In this document: positions 13,746 to 24,862 of the stretch, one piece after another | Layout: every line of letters begins with the position of its first letter | How positions within the stretch are numbered: the first letter of the stretch is position 1 | Assembly: GCA_947650285.1 (NCBI GenBank) | Contig: CANTFL010000183.1 | Coordinates: 302,065 to 366,064 of the forward strand | DNA: 64,000 bases | Source of the DNA: Hyaloperonospora brassicae | Lineage: Eukaryota > Oomycota > Peronosporomycetes > Peronosporales > Peronosporaceae | Direction: 5' to 3' | Notes under the pieces: generated by a model | The model's database searches: none | What the model was told of the DNA's origin: nothing | What the model saw: the letters and a program-made list of their open reading frames with translations, nothing else | Translations under genes and position numbers: made by a program

Positions 13746-14850
13746 TCAACGAAAGAACGCTATCGATTTACTCTTCTTGCTATCATGCAGAATGGGCTTC
13801 TTCTTCATCATCATGTGATAGGACGGGTCCCTGATTTTTTGAAAGTACGTCCGGTTATTCGAATTTTGGTCCGGTTTCGTACGAACGTAGCCATAACTAT
13901 CGCATTCTACCAGAATGATGTCGGCAGGCTTACTGAAGCCATCATCTACTTTCTTATGTGAGATAGGGCTAGTGCGCCCTCTCACACAGATTACGTGTAC
14001 ATATGTGGTGGGTGTGTAAAGTTGTGGTGGATGTGTAAAAATATTATTTTTTGCTTCCTGTACCAGCATCATTTCTTCGTTACAAAATTTTTTTTTGCCA
14101 CCAGATGTCACATATGTTATACTGTGTCGAGGAAAGTATCGTTCCGCCTGGGTAAAGTATCGTCTCGTAGCTATAATTACCGCCGGCGCATTCTTCGAGC
14201 GATAGTATACACAGTTGATTATCGTGAGTACTCATCCACCACCTCTAGCACTGGCTTGTTTGCTCTCGGGCCTCAATGTTCTTCGGTAACAGTAAGCCGA
14301 CGAAATTTACTTGATTCTCGTCAGTGATTACTCCTACCAACTTCATCGGAGGTTATGGTTTACGCTCTCTTCCAAGATGACACGCTTTACAATCATAAAA
14401 CACACGCTTGCCTATTGACATTCCGTCCACTATTTTGCGTTCTACCATAATCCTGACATACTAAGGATCTGGATATCTGAGCCTCTTGTGTCATCGCTGT
14501 ACATTGGCGTATCCTTCTCCGCGCGTATATTGCAAACGCCTCTTGGCAGTTTCATAACTCCTTAACGTCCGTATTGACTGACAAGAATGCATTGTTTACA
14601 ATACATGTGAACAAATCGCAGCTTTCCCTTAAATTGTTCAGTATCTTCTCGTTCGTCTTGAAAAACTCGAACGATTTTCGCCATTTCTGTTACCGTACTT
14701 CACGAAGACACCTTGGTCCTTAGCTTTGAACACATAATTAACTTCTTACTATGCGAAGTAATGTAAACGTGAGATCGTGAAATTTCACGACTCCTGCTGT
14801 GAACAATCTTCCAGCTGTACTGTACCATGGCCGATCGGTGTCGTTATATG
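13746..14850 (-). mobile_element. Ty1/copia retrotransposon remnant: GAG-pre-integrase and integrase core
   Basis: Seen on the minus strand, in pieces spread over three frames: a zinc-knuckle-like CKACHLGRERKP (about 14355-14391), then VVDEYSR followed by STVYTIARR (14190-14242), then RYFTQAERYFPRH and TSGGKKKFCNEE (about 14080-14165). Family knowledge: this order matches the copia GAG-pre-integrase CxxC motif, the first catalytic Asp block (DDYSR-like), and the second block normally written DNGGEF. Frameshifts and stops interrupt every block, and the second catalytic Asp position reads SGG here, so the copy is dead. Upstream reading to about 14850 is compatible with the protease/linker region but is weak. 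LTRs were not found. Confidence 0.7.
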
Positions 14851-17800
14851 TTTCCTGTAAAAGCCATACACGCTATCAAATTCTATGCCGTAAGAAATTG
14901 TCTCTTAATGAATGGAGCAGCGCAAGTCGGATGGCATATGGACTTTTGCAGCATCGTCAAACCACCATTCCTACACGAGACGGTTGCTTTGCCCATAACT
15001 GGCCCTTTTCGTCCTATCATTTGCTTCCGTACTCTCAGTTGGGTCAATCCAAGCGTTGTTACTTGCTTTTCACAAGTTGCTTCGATTCACTTGACCGGCT
15101 GTCCTAGGTCTTCGGTCTCATCAACTTTAGTCTCATCGCAAAAGCTGCATCCCTTCCATTTGCTCCCGTCTTTTTTCATAACAGACACTTGATCCTACAT
15201 TGTTGAGACCTATGACAGATAGAGTAGTTCCTTTGCTCTTTGTCTGCTCTTGAACTTGGTGCAAGGTGGTGGCGTCTGTATCCGAAAAATATGTTCTTCA
15301 GAGCTTACTTGCACTTCGGCCATTGCTCCTGCTAGGCCTTGCAACTGAACTTCTTCTTTGTCCTTGCATATTCCAATGGCACCGTGCAGACCTGTCTCAC
15401 GTCAAACTTGTTGGAGCTGTCCATGCGCAAGATTTGGTCCTCTTGCTTTGGTAATGTATCCACTTTGTCATCCCCGCTCTATGTCATAACTCGAAGATGG
15501 CCAAAAGGCACATCTGCAGGAGACGACTGATTCAGCATACGCAGGTAAAATCGGGTCACGAACACCAGCGTTTGGCGCAGCTAATAGCTCCTTTATCACG
15601 GACACACCTTCATATGCTGCACGACGTCCAATTTGGTTTGCATGCCATCTCAATCAACTTGTTGGAGAAGTAATCTCGTGGTTCTTTCGGGTGACAGCAT
15701 CACGTTCCATTATAGCAGTCTTTGAGTTACTTCCTTATCTCCATGCCAGTTGTTTATAGAATAATACGCTAGTCCAGCTCTATCGAGAGTGGGGCTAGAA
15801 CAATCTGCTAAACGTTCACTTGCGTTTCTCAAACTGCATTTTCCTCGTTAGCGCTATGGTGTACGGGGAGAGCATTCATGCCTGTGGCACATTCCAACAC
15901 GTCATGTTTTCCAACGCGAGTCTCATCATGCATTTTAGTAGATCTAGCGTTGGCCACGCCCTCCAATTGGCCGTCCTTTGTGGTTACTCTCCACTTTGTC
16001 GACATCATTCCGTAGTCAAATCAAACTCATAACCAAGTGATTCTTATCGTAACTCTAATGCCGAAGCCTCTATACGGCACGAGCTCATGACACCGTTGCA
16101 ATCTCCTTTGCTAAGAGCTATGAAAAGCCAGTACCGTACCCCTGCTCCACGAGGCAATACCGGATGTGTTCTTTTGACATACACAATATAGCAATTACTA
16201 TAGCTGGGCTCTCTTTTGAGCGAAGGACATTGCAAAAGCCACGCGTAAACAAAGCATGAATACGGTCGCCGGTCTTCATATTTTGTAACGTGGCAGCATG
16301 AATCCTGATCTGCGCTCAATGTTGGATTACACGCCGTTGTTGGCTAGAATCATGAAACTTAAAGTGACGTCCGTTACCATTTACATTTGATAAGCTCCAA
16401 GCATAAAGCTACACATCATCGATTCGGCTTCTCGTATCCCTGTCGCCTCGACATCCGTTGCAACTGGAGCAACGCGGATGTAATCCGTGCTTAACACAAC
16501 AAAGCTCAATGCGCGATTTAATGACTTCAGTCGAGCAGAAGCAGAGCAACAGCTAACAACCTAGCGAATGGCCATCAATGTATTGGTAACGATATCTACA
16601 AAACTTGAGACAGTCGGATGCATGCAATTACAGACGGCCCATTCACAACAATCACACTACCTGAACGTAATGTGACGAGATTTTCCAGCGCGGTGTATGG
16701 CTTTATCTGCATGCTTATGCTTTGCTCGCGTCTGCTGCAGCGGCAGTATGCTGACCAGAGTCATCGACGTACCAGCATCTGTCGGTCAGACTCGCAAGTA
16801 TCGCAACGAGGTGCAATCGACTGGCCACGATCGTGCACGAGAGTAGGAGCAGTGCAATGCGAGACCGTAAAATTTGAGGTCGCTGGACTATAACGCGTTG
16901 CAAATGCTGACAGCTTCGCTCAGTGGATTCGGCAGATGGTGTGGGTAGCAGTGGAGAGTGATCAAGATAAGCCTTCAGAATGAACAGGTTGACGTAAAAT
17001 TCGATGACTTTTCATTGAATACGACAAAAGCCGTACAATATCGAGCTTGGAACGTCTGAGGCAATGTCCGTTGCGAACCGTCGGTCTTAGGCACTTTTCT
17101 GATGCAGCGCACAATACTGTACAAAAGCTGCTGTAGTGATTGACATGGTCACGCAGGATGTCGCACAGTTGCCTCATGCTTTTCGTTCTGAACTTGCTCG
17201 GGGATAAACCATTTGCCAGCAGAGGAAAACCAATCGATTGCACGATGGTTTGTTTACACGCATGTATCAAACTGTTAACGCGAAGGGCTTTCGACACGTC
17301 ATGCGGGAGCTATTGCTAACTCCATTGACGTAATTTGTGACTTGAGGTCCATGCATCGATGAGGTGCAAAAAAGACTTGATAGTTGTCACGACGCTGTGA
17401 AGCTCTTGCCACACGCACGGCATTGGGGGTATTTTGCGGAAGATGCCTCAACTCGACAGTTATGGGTCTTCCACCCGGGGGAACGCTGACAGTGACTAGC
17501 TGACGCGAATGAGCTGTGAAGGCGTGCTGGAGACATTCGGGGATGAGGAACAGATTCTAGTTGTTGCGGATTACGACCGATACCTACGCGGCGGTCTACC
17601 TGTGGAGATTGCTTCTGGCTGTGGTGAGAGCAAAAGAACGAGGACGACACTGCAGCGATTGCCACGTGCTGTGGCGTTTCTTTGCCTTTGTCGCTAGGGA
17701 ATAAAAATGAGATCGGAATCGCCTGCACAGGCGGTGCCAGCCGCCGGTCAGCTAAAACGTTTTCAAGAGACTGTAATGACGCAAAGTGTATGTCGAAAAC

Positions 17801-17862
17801 AAACGAGGCGCCTGGACAAAATGTCTACATACATACACAAGCTATAGCCTGTTAAAAGCCCA
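14851..17862. other. Spacer with scrambled frames 3' of the glucan synthase gene
   Basis: Open frames of up to 121 codons occur (for example 14827-15192 plus, 16962-17297 minus, 17387-17728 minus), but none resembles a known protein. Part of 14.85-15.7 kb may be the gag/protease half of the neighbouring copia remnant. The last 100 bp or so is the 3' flank of the minus-strand glucan synthase; no clear polyadenylation or terminator signal was identified. Confidence 0.4.
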
Positions 17863-20800
17863 CTAAGCACGCGCGTGCATGAGTGGCGGCGCGGCATTCG
17901 CGGGCGTTTCGTACATCTGGTAGCCGCCACCCGCAGGGTTTCCCCGCTGACTACCTCCGTTGGACTTGGAGCGCACACGGCTGAGGTTTCGCTGGCGAGC
18001 ACTTCCATGGGTCCGCGTAGCGCGACTGCCGCGCTCGGCGCGCATGCGGGCGACGCGTTCACGGTCGCGCTTGGCTTCACCCTTTGTGCAAATGACGCCG
18101 TTATTCTTCGTACCTGCACCCATCAGTAGCACCAGCGATACGACGCAGGAACCTGCAATGGCGTACAGGTGCAGGTATTCTTTCGACATGAGGGACTCTA
18201 CCGTGTGCATGTACACGTAGCCCAGGTCCGCCAAGAAGAAGACTGAAAATAGCGCCGTGGTCGATGAGGCCCGACCGCGGGTGTTGAACATGCCGACGCA
18301 GGCCGACCACGGCGCAGAGCTCGTGCCCAATCCCATGAAGAAGTACATGAGCATAACGACCAGGCTGACGTACAAGCCAGAACCCCCTGGATCGCCGAGA
18401 AAGTCGGACGACTCGTTGAAACCCAGCAGAGCCGCGCAGGTACCCACTGGGATGAGCGTTCCAAACAAAATGGACTTGTGGTCCAACTTGTCGATGAAGA
18501 AGAAGGCGATCACAGCGCCCGAGACTTGCAGTGCCATGCCGTTCACAAACAGCTGGTCCTGATCAGTGTACTCGCTAGCTGCCTTGTAGCTGATGAAGGC
18601 GTTGAGGAAGCCTGTGGTCAGCGACGACACCAGCATCAGCAATAGACCGATGAGGAATTTGAAGGCGCCTGCGCCAGTGTCGTCAGCAGTCTCCTCTTCA
18701 CGCATGATCTTGAGCTCTTCCTGCACATCAGGCTTGCGTCGCAAAATCACCAAACATGCTTCGCACGCATCCCAGCCCTTGCGATCCAGTACCCAATACG
18801 GACTCTCTGGAAACACATTCACCACCGGTGTGACCAGCGCAATGATAATGCAAGCGGCAAATGTTTGCCAAATCCATCCCAACTGGTTCACCGTCGCAAA
18901 AATACCTCCCAGCAAGCTGCCAGCAACGAAGCCCAAGCCCAACAACAACACGGCCTTGCCGCGCATCTCTTTCGTGGAAATCTCAAAGATGTAGATAGCC
19001 AGAGACGGTAGCAGAATACCGCACGAAGCACCGAGCAAACCAATACCAGGCATCAGTAACGCCGAACGGAGGTCATCGTTGGCACTCACAGCTACCATGC
19101 CCAGAGTGCTAAAGAGGCCACCAGCAACGATGGCTAGACGACGCCCGAGGAAAAAGTTCAAGAAACCAGCAATGATCGTGCCCACCACACATGCGATATA
19201 GAGCATGTATGTAGTCGTGCCGTCGCCAACGTTTCCACTGAGCACACCATCATACGTCACTGCGTAACTTGCAAAACTGGCTGACTGCTCTAGCGTCGAC
19301 AGGAGGTTGAAGAGCCAGCCAATGCCGGTGCCACCCAAAACACCCATAAAAGCTGCTAGAGAGAAGGCGTACTGCGACGACGCGGACATGACCTTCGAAA
19401 ACCCTTCGTTGTACATCATGCGTGTCTGGATAATGTTCAAAAACGGAACGCATGACATGACTACCAGAGGGATGATCATACCGGTGCAGAAAATAAAGTC
19501 GAACAGAAATTGCAGCTGCTGGAAAACCGAAACGCTAGCAATCGATGAGCCCGGGAAACTCCACATGCGGAAGCATTCGTTGATGCCGTACAGGGCAGCC
19601 ACATACGCAAACCATAGCGAAACTGAGTACTTGAAAGTCCAACCCATGATGATCCAGGTAGCCAAAAAGTACGCGGTGTTCATGGCGAGCATTGTGGCAA
19701 GGTAGACTACAGCGCGAGCGACTGGTTTCATCGACCGCAAGCTCATGCCAAAAACATGGAATACGCCCAGGAGGGCGACCGTCGCTACAGCTGCGCCAAA
19801 CGAGTACGCCACGTACATCACATCGGACGTTTCAAGAGTAGCCACGTAAAACATCAGCAGAAAGTGTCGGCACTCGCGAAGCACGACAGTGACCCGCGAA
19901 ATCATGTTCGAGTTGTGGAGCTGTTCGAGGTCTCCCTTCCACCAGCCTATCCAGCCACCCTTGTTTGCTGGATCATCGTCTTTGTAACTCTCCTCAGCAA
20001 ACATCCATGTACACCACTGTTGGACGTCTACTTTCGTCTTCTTCAAGTCAAGACCGTCACTATTGAACAGGAACGGGCCAATCACCCATAAAATCGAGAT
20101 GAACCACACAGAGAACGTCTGCACACCGTAGGCCTGAGCAGTCTCGCAATAATCCGACGCGAACGTGTTGTCGTTTGCAGAAGCATCCGTTTGACAAATG
20201 TAGAAGTTACCAAACACTCCGTACACGAGGCACAAACCCATCAGCTCCCAGGCTTTCCGGTAATGTGAACTTGCGTATGCCTTATACAGCAGCACCAGCG
20301 TCTCACGTGAGATCTTGAAACCACGACCTGTTGCCTGGTACTTGGCACCGCCGTGCACAATGTTGTTGTCGAAGTAGTGCATCGTCGTACCCACTTGGAA
20401 AACGAAGAACGCGGGTCCGAGCGTTATGATCATGTCCACAAAACGCGTCATACCCCGTACTAAACCACCTTCACCAAAATACACGCACATGAGCGGAAGC
20501 ATAAGGAAAAAACCGGCTTGGATGTAGAACTGGGTGTTGAGCACGGCCTTCAAATCCTTGAACACTCGCTCATCGAAGTTGTTCGCAATGTTGTCTGTTA
20601 TCACAGCCGTTGAGTTCATGTTGTATACCACCTGCTGCTGCACACCAGCCAGTGCCAAATACACCTTGCAATACATGTACACGAACGTCGTTACGATTGT
20701 CATCCACGTGGCGAAGTAAAAACCGGTGTGCGAGTAGTACATCGAGTTCAGACGGAAGAAGTCCATAAACTGGCCCATGCGGTGAGCTTCGCGGGCAAGA

Positions 20801-23800
20801 GACGTTTCGCCAGCACCATTTGCCAGCTTACCCTCGAACATAGATATCTGTGAAAGAGCCACATCGCGACCCTTGCCACACTGCATGAACTCTACGTGCG
20901 TCACCACACCACCCCGAAGCGTTGAGTTGAAGCCAGCAAACACATCCTCTGACAAGTTGATGCCCTTACTAGCCTTCGATACACCACCGCGAGGCATCGC
21001 GATGACCTTGTCGAAGATATCGGGGTGACCGTAGTGCATCCGCACGTACAGTGGATCGGCCAGCACACGCTGGGAGAGGGTCACAAACACCAGCTCTTGC
21101 CACGACTTGAACTTCGACAGCGACGACGCGTTGCCCGTGAAAATATGCTCACGCATGCCGATGATTGACACTGGCTTCTTCGAAGGATGCAGGTCAGCGG
21201 TCACCAGAAGCTGCGGCATCTTGAGACACTCCTCAAAGTAATGCTGCTGGTTCATATCAATGGTCTGGAGATACTCGCCGCGCGTGAACGGGAGCGCATT
21301 GTTCTGATTCTCGGGCTTACCTTCGCCAAGAATTGGGTCACCAGGCAGTTCGTAACGGTATACCTCGGCAATCTCATTTCCCTCGCTCTTGATCAACACG
21401 GTGTCAAACTGCTTGCCTTCATCATGAACAATGGTATCTACATAGGCCACGCGCAAGTTCGGGTACGTCTTCAGTAGATAGTCAATGTCGTCAGCCTGAG
21501 CCTTATTCTCCGCCCGATGCTTGCCGTACACTTGACATGCACATATGTACGAGAACTTCAAGCGCACCATGTCTTCCAGCTGAGCCTGCTTTTGCTCAGC
21601 CGACTTGCCAGGACTTGAGCCAATCTCCAACCAGTGCAAAATCTTGATCGCATCCTCATACAGCATCATGCCCTGGACGGTACGCGCCAGCGTCTGGCCA
21701 CGGTACGAAGCCCACAAACGAATCTCCAGCGGGAAATTCGCCTGAGCTTCCTCGGCAGTGCTCACATCAATACGCTCTAGAAAGTTCTCCCATTCTTCGG
21801 GGTGAATTGTAATGAGGTATTTCAGGATAGTAATGTTCTTGCCTTTCTCCTCGACCTTCTCAAACACAGGGTGGTTCACCAACGGGTCATTCAACTCCGA
21901 CAGAGAAATCAACACGCTCTCGCTGTAATACGGCGTAACAACAGAGAACGAATGCATCTCTTTCACGGACGGAAGCTGCGGAATGTCCATCAAAAGAGAC
22001 TTCATGAAGAAGCCAAGACGACGCTGAGCCTCCGGAACGCGTGGCATCGCATCAGCCTTCTCGAGCGACATCAAAAGATACGCACGGGTAGCAGCACCCA
22101 TCGCTGTGTCGTTGTGAAACAGGTTTACGAGGCCACGCGCAGCAAACACGTAGCCGTTTGCGCTAGTGCAAAACCTGGAGTTGCTGAACTTCGCAGCAAG
22201 CTCGGGGCGGTTCGCAAAGATACGAATAGCGTTGAGCAAATTCTCCATCTTTGTCACAAAATTGCGAACGACGCCCATCGTGTGGACCCTTGACGTCGCC
22301 AAGTGTGAAGACTGAGCATCTGGGTCAGGGAGATCCATTACAGCCTCCAAAAATTCCATGGACACCGTGCGCAGCTGCACCAAGCTCTTCGCGTCAAACG
22401 TGCTCATAAAGCTACCGTTTGCAGCAATCGTCTCCATCTGGCGAAGCGCGTCGAGAATGTCGGCATCGTCACTTCCCAGAAGAGCTTCCATCACGTACAT
22501 GCTGGCGGTAAAGAAGCTGCGCACGGCCGACAAGCAGTCTTTTTGTACCATGTACACCTGCAGCTGCGAGTCGCCCTTGCCTTCTTTCCCAAGCTTCACA
22601 GTGTAGTCAAGAGCCTCCACGAGCTTGCCGGCAGAAAGAAACACAGGCTCAAAGACGTCACCAGAGCTCTGGATGTCATACTGCAATATAGCTGCTTCCT
22701 TGTCATCCACGAGGTCTCCCTCTCGAAACGAGTTCACAATCTCATTCCAGACGACCACGAATCGCAGCATCATCTGTGACTGATACGCAGCAGCAGAGCC
22801 GTCGGCAGCAGCATCGTTCGAGCGAGCGAGATTGGTCACCACCTTTTGATCGAAAAGCTGGGGAGCCACGCGGAAAGCCTTAGTTATCTCCTTGATGCCG
22901 TGAATCTCACCGGTCTTCATCATCAGACCTTGGATGCCACCAAGCGAAGCTTGGAACACAGTAAAGTAAATCTGGGTATCGTAGTTAAAGATGAAGATCA
23001 CCGGCAACCACAACGCGGCAATCACACCAAAGTTGTGGAAAGACACCACGTCGCTGCCGTACTCGAGTTTCATTTCGTATATGGCGAGCGACGGGAGCAC
23101 CAGCGGACGAACCAGGATAAAATACGACACGAACGCCTTCAGCGACCACAGCACCAACCAAAATATGATGTACCGAATCTGGAACTGCAATGGAGGCGCC
23201 ATGTTGCGTCCAACAAAGCAGGATTCACCCTCGCGAATGAACTTGGCTGCAAACGACTTCGTGATCATCGATGGTGCAAAGGCCTGGACGATAATAATCA
23301 ACGCACCCGGCAATATGTAGGCTACCGTCGCTGGCGCAGCCATGTCCAGTAGCTCCGTATTGTTCCGCGTGATAAGCGGCGTGTAGATCATCAAGCCAAA
23401 AATGCCTGCAAATGCGCCATTCCAAAGCATCCGAAGTACCAGCGCGCCACCGTAGTTGAGCGATCGCGACGATGTCTGCGACGACTCACTAGCAGTGAGC
23501 AACTGCCAGCCGTGGCACGCTTCAAGAACAGTCTTGGAGAATCCCATGGATGAAAGTGCAAACACAATGCCCACGTACGTGAGCTTGACATCTTGCTGCC
23601 GGTACGGCTTGACGACTTCGCCCATGGACTCAAACTGGGCAAACCACTGTTGTCCGCCGCTGGGCGAGATCGCTGTGATGAAGCCAATGGCCATGAGCAC
23701 CATCATGAACATCATGTTGAACTGGAAAATGCGGTAGTAATTCAGCACGAGCGTAAAGATACTGCGATGTTCGTAGTACGTCTTGGTGTGTTTCTTGGTC

Positions 23801-24609
23801 AGCTCGGCCCCAATCTGCGTCAGGTCAATGTTGAGGCAGTACTTTTTCCAAAAGTACTCGTTAATGTCGTCGTAATTGCGCACTTGCGTGTGCTCCAAGT
23901 TCTTGCCGAGACTGTTCTTCCGCTGCATGTTGCTCGCTTCTTTCCAGATCGGGCGCACGACCTGGCGCAAGAACCAGCCTTCCGATACCTTTTGCTGCCC
24001 GAGAAAGTCCTGGTTCAACAGCGTGAGCGACTGGTGGTAGAGGTAGCACAAGCTCTCGGGCATGTGGCGCAAGTTGGCGGCCTCGCCCCACAGCAGCAAA
24101 AACAGCATAATGTCCATATGGAGCGAGCTCTTGAGGTCGCCCCGCGCCTCGCCCACGTACGTGACGCTCGACACGTGGAGGAACTCGCACCACTCGGTGT
24201 AGTTGCTAATGAGCTTCTTGTGCAGCGCCACGACGTGGTGGCCCGGCGGGTCCTGCGGCCGCAAGCGCGCCTTGGCGTTCGCGAGCAAGAGCAGCACGTG
24301 CTCGCGCTGGTTGTCCACTGAGCCCGTCTGGAAGCCAAACTTGTTGTAGAGCACCTCGCAGCAAAAGTCAATGGACATTTCGTCGGCAAAGTCGCCTTCG
24401 AGGCCGCCGCCGCGCACCTCGCGGCCGCCCGGGGTCATGGGCGCCACGACGTCCATCATACTGAGCCGCTCGCCAAACGTACCGCGGCCTTCGCCGTGGT
24501 TCAAGTGGCTGCGGTTCGTCGACGCGTTGCGCTTGCGGTCGGCGTCCAGCTGGAAGTAGTTGGAGCCCGCGCGACGGCGGTCCGCGTTGCCGCCCGGCGT
24601 CGTGGCCAT
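17863..24609 (-). CDS. 1,3-beta-glucan (callose) synthase, GT48/FKS type, fused to an MFS sugar-porter-like module
   Basis: Predicted plasma-membrane enzyme making 1,3-beta-glucan of the cell wall from UDP-glucose. Single exon, 2248 residues, with ATG at 24609. Order seen: polar N-terminus (1-75); FKS1_dom1-like block (about 78-195) with LLLWGEAANLRHMPE near 171-185; a first group of membrane helices (about 290-570); GT48 catalytic region (about 880-1300) with TPYYSESV near 890, RMHYGHPDIFDK near 1193 and QCGKGRDVALSQIS near 1245; a second helix group (about 1310-1740); then, from about 1750, a transporter-like module with FFLGRRLAI near 1820, EISTKEMRGK near 1880 and PESPYWVLDRKG near 1936. 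The tail is basic. Family knowledge: fungal FKS and plant callose synthases end after the GT48 helices; the last three motifs belong to sugar porters. Inference: one polypeptide with synthase and transporter-like or structural halves. No stop or frameshift separates the two halves. Confidence 0.95.
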   Translation of the reverse strand: MATTPGGNADRRRAGSNYFQLDADRKRNASTNRSHLNHGEGRGTFGERLSMMDVVAPMTPGGREVRGGGLEGDFADEMSIDFCCEVLYNKFGFQTGSVDNQREHVLLLLANAKARLRPQDPPGHHVVALHKKLISNYTEWCEFLHVSSVTYVGEARGDLKSSLHMDIMLFLLLWGEAANLRHMPESLCYLYHQSLTLLNQDFLGQQKVSEGWFLRQVVRPIWKEASNMQRKNSLGKNLEHTQVRNYDDINEYFWKKYCLNIDLTQIGAELTKKHTKTYYEHRSIFTLVLNYYRIFQFNMMFMMVLMAIGFITAISPSGGQQWFAQFESMGEVVKPYRQQDVKLTYVGIVFALSSMGFSKTVLEACHGWQLLTASESSQTSSRSLNYGGALVLRMLWNGAFAGIFGLMIYTPLITRNNTELLDMAAPATVAYILPGALIIIVQAFAPSMITKSFAAKFIREGESCFVGRNMAPPLQFQIRYIIFWLVLWSLKAFVSYFILVRPLVLPSLAIYEMKLEYGSDVVSFHNFGVIAALWLPVIFIFNYDTQIYFTVFQASLGGIQGLMMKTGEIHGIKEITKAFRVAPQLFDQKVVTNLARSNDAAADGSAAAYQSQMMLRFVVVWNEIVNSFREGDLVDDKEAAILQYDIQSSGDVFEPVFLSAGKLVEALDYTVKLGKEGKGDSQLQVYMVQKDCLSAVRSFFTASMYVMEALLGSDDADILDALRQMETIAANGSFMSTFDAKSLVQLRTVSMEFLEAVMDLPDPDAQSSHLATSRVHTMGVVRNFVTKMENLLNAIRIFANRPELAAKFSNSRFCTSANGYVFAARGLVNLFHNDTAMGAATRAYLLMSLEKADAMPRVPEAQRRLGFFMKSLLMDIPQLPSVKEMHSFSVVTPYYSESVLISLSELNDPLVNHPVFEKVEEKGKNITILKYLITIHPEEWENFLERIDVSTAEEAQANFPLEIRLWASYRGQTLARTVQGMMLYEDAIKILHWLEIGSSPGKSAEQKQAQLEDMVRLKFSYICACQVYGKHRAENKAQADDIDYLLKTYPNLRVAYVDTIVHDEGKQFDTVLIKSEGNEIAEVYRYELPGDPILGEGKPENQNNALPFTRGEYLQTIDMNQQHYFEECLKMPQLLVTADLHPSKKPVSIIGMREHIFTGNASSLSKFKSWQELVFVTLSQRVLADPLYVRMHYGHPDIFDKVIAMPRGGVSKASKGINLSEDVFAGFNSTLRGGVVTHVEFMQCGKGRDVALSQISMFEGKLANGAGETSLAREAHRMGQFMDFFRLNSMYYSHTGFYFATWMTIVTTFVYMYCKVYLALAGVQQQVVYNMNSTAVITDNIANNFDERVFKDLKAVLNTQFYIQAGFFLMLPLMCVYFGEGGLVRGMTRFVDMIITLGPAFFVFQVGTTMHYFDNNIVHGGAKYQATGRGFKISRETLVLLYKAYASSHYRKAWELMGLCLVYGVFGNFYICQTDASANDNTFASDYCETAQAYGVQTFSVWFISILWVIGPFLFNSDGLDLKKTKVDVQQWCTWMFAEESYKDDDPANKGGWIGWWKGDLEQLHNSNMISRVTVVLRECRHFLLMFYVATLETSDVMYVAYSFGAAVATVALLGVFHVFGMSLRSMKPVARAVVYLATMLAMNTAYFLATWIIMGWTFKYSVSLWFAYVAALYGINECFRMWSFPGSSIASVSVFQQLQFLFDFIFCTGMIIPLVVMSCVPFLNIIQTRMMYNEGFSKVMSASSQYAFSLAAFMGVLGGTGIGWLFNLLSTLEQSASFASYAVTYDGVLSGNVGDGTTTYMLYIACVVGTIIAGFLNFFLGRRLAIVAGGLFSTLGMVAVSANDDLRSALLMPGIGLLGASCGILLPSLAIYIFEISTKEMRGKAVLLLGLGFVAGSLLGGIFATVNQLGWIWQTFAACIIIALVTPVVNVFPESPYWVLDRKGWDACEACLVILRRKPDVQEELKIMREEETADDTGAGAFKFLIGLLLMLVSSLTTGFLNAFISYKAASEYTDQDQLFVNGMALQVSGAVIAFFFIDKLDHKSILFGTLIPVGTCAALLGFNESSDFLGDPGGSGLYVSLVVMLMYFFMGLGTSSAPWSACVGMFNTRGRASSTTALFSVFFLADLGYVYMHTVESLMSKEYLHLYAIAGSCVVSLVLLMGAGTKNNGVICTKGEAKRDRERVARMRAERGSRATRTHGSARQRNLSRVRSKSNGGSQRGNPAGGGYQMYETPANAAPPLMHARA

Positions 24610-24636
24610 CGTCCCAGCAATGGATGCGGTGACTGT

Positions 24637-24655
24637 TGCTGCTGCTGCTGCTGGA
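24637..24655. repeat. CAG/CTG trinucleotide run in the glucan synthase leader
   Basis: A short run of GCT repeats (CAG on the coding strand) about 30 bp upstream of the glucan synthase start codon, in the presumed 5' untranslated region. Microsatellite; length is likely variable between isolates. Confidence 0.6.
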
Positions 24656-24686
24656 CCGACTGCTGGACGACTGGCCTCACTGCTGG

Positions 24687-24697
24687 TCTATATAAGC
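24687..24697 (-). promoter_or_regulatory. Possible TATA-like element upstream of the glucan synthase gene
   Basis: On the minus strand the sequence CTTATATAGA lies about 80 bp upstream of the ATG. Position and sequence fit a TATA box. Oomycete core promoters more often use an initiator with a flanking element, and I did not find a convincing copy of that here. Weak support. Confidence 0.25.
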
Positions 24698-24802
24698 TTG
24701 CGTGACCTGCGGCAAGGGCAAGCAAGAGTGATGGTCCGCGCGGTTTCCCTTTCCGCACGCACGCACTCGATTGCGCGCGCGAGATGACGGTTCAGTTTGG
24801 TT

Positions 24803-24862
24803 GTGAGGGAAAGGAAAGGAAATGAAAGGAGAGGAAAGGAGAGGAAAGGAAAGAGAGAGAGC
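24803..24862 (+). repeat. Polypurine tract, GGAAA/GAGGAAA repeats
   Basis: A strand-asymmetric run of G and A (units GGAAA and GAGGAAA) about 200 bp upstream of the glucan synthase start. Such tracts are common in promoters and may affect DNA structure. No function is shown. Confidence 0.7.

Noticed and set aside
23593..24321. 242-codon plus-strand frame inside the glucan synthase gene
   Set aside because: Shadow of the real gene on the opposite strand; Arg/Leu/Val-biased product with no known domain.
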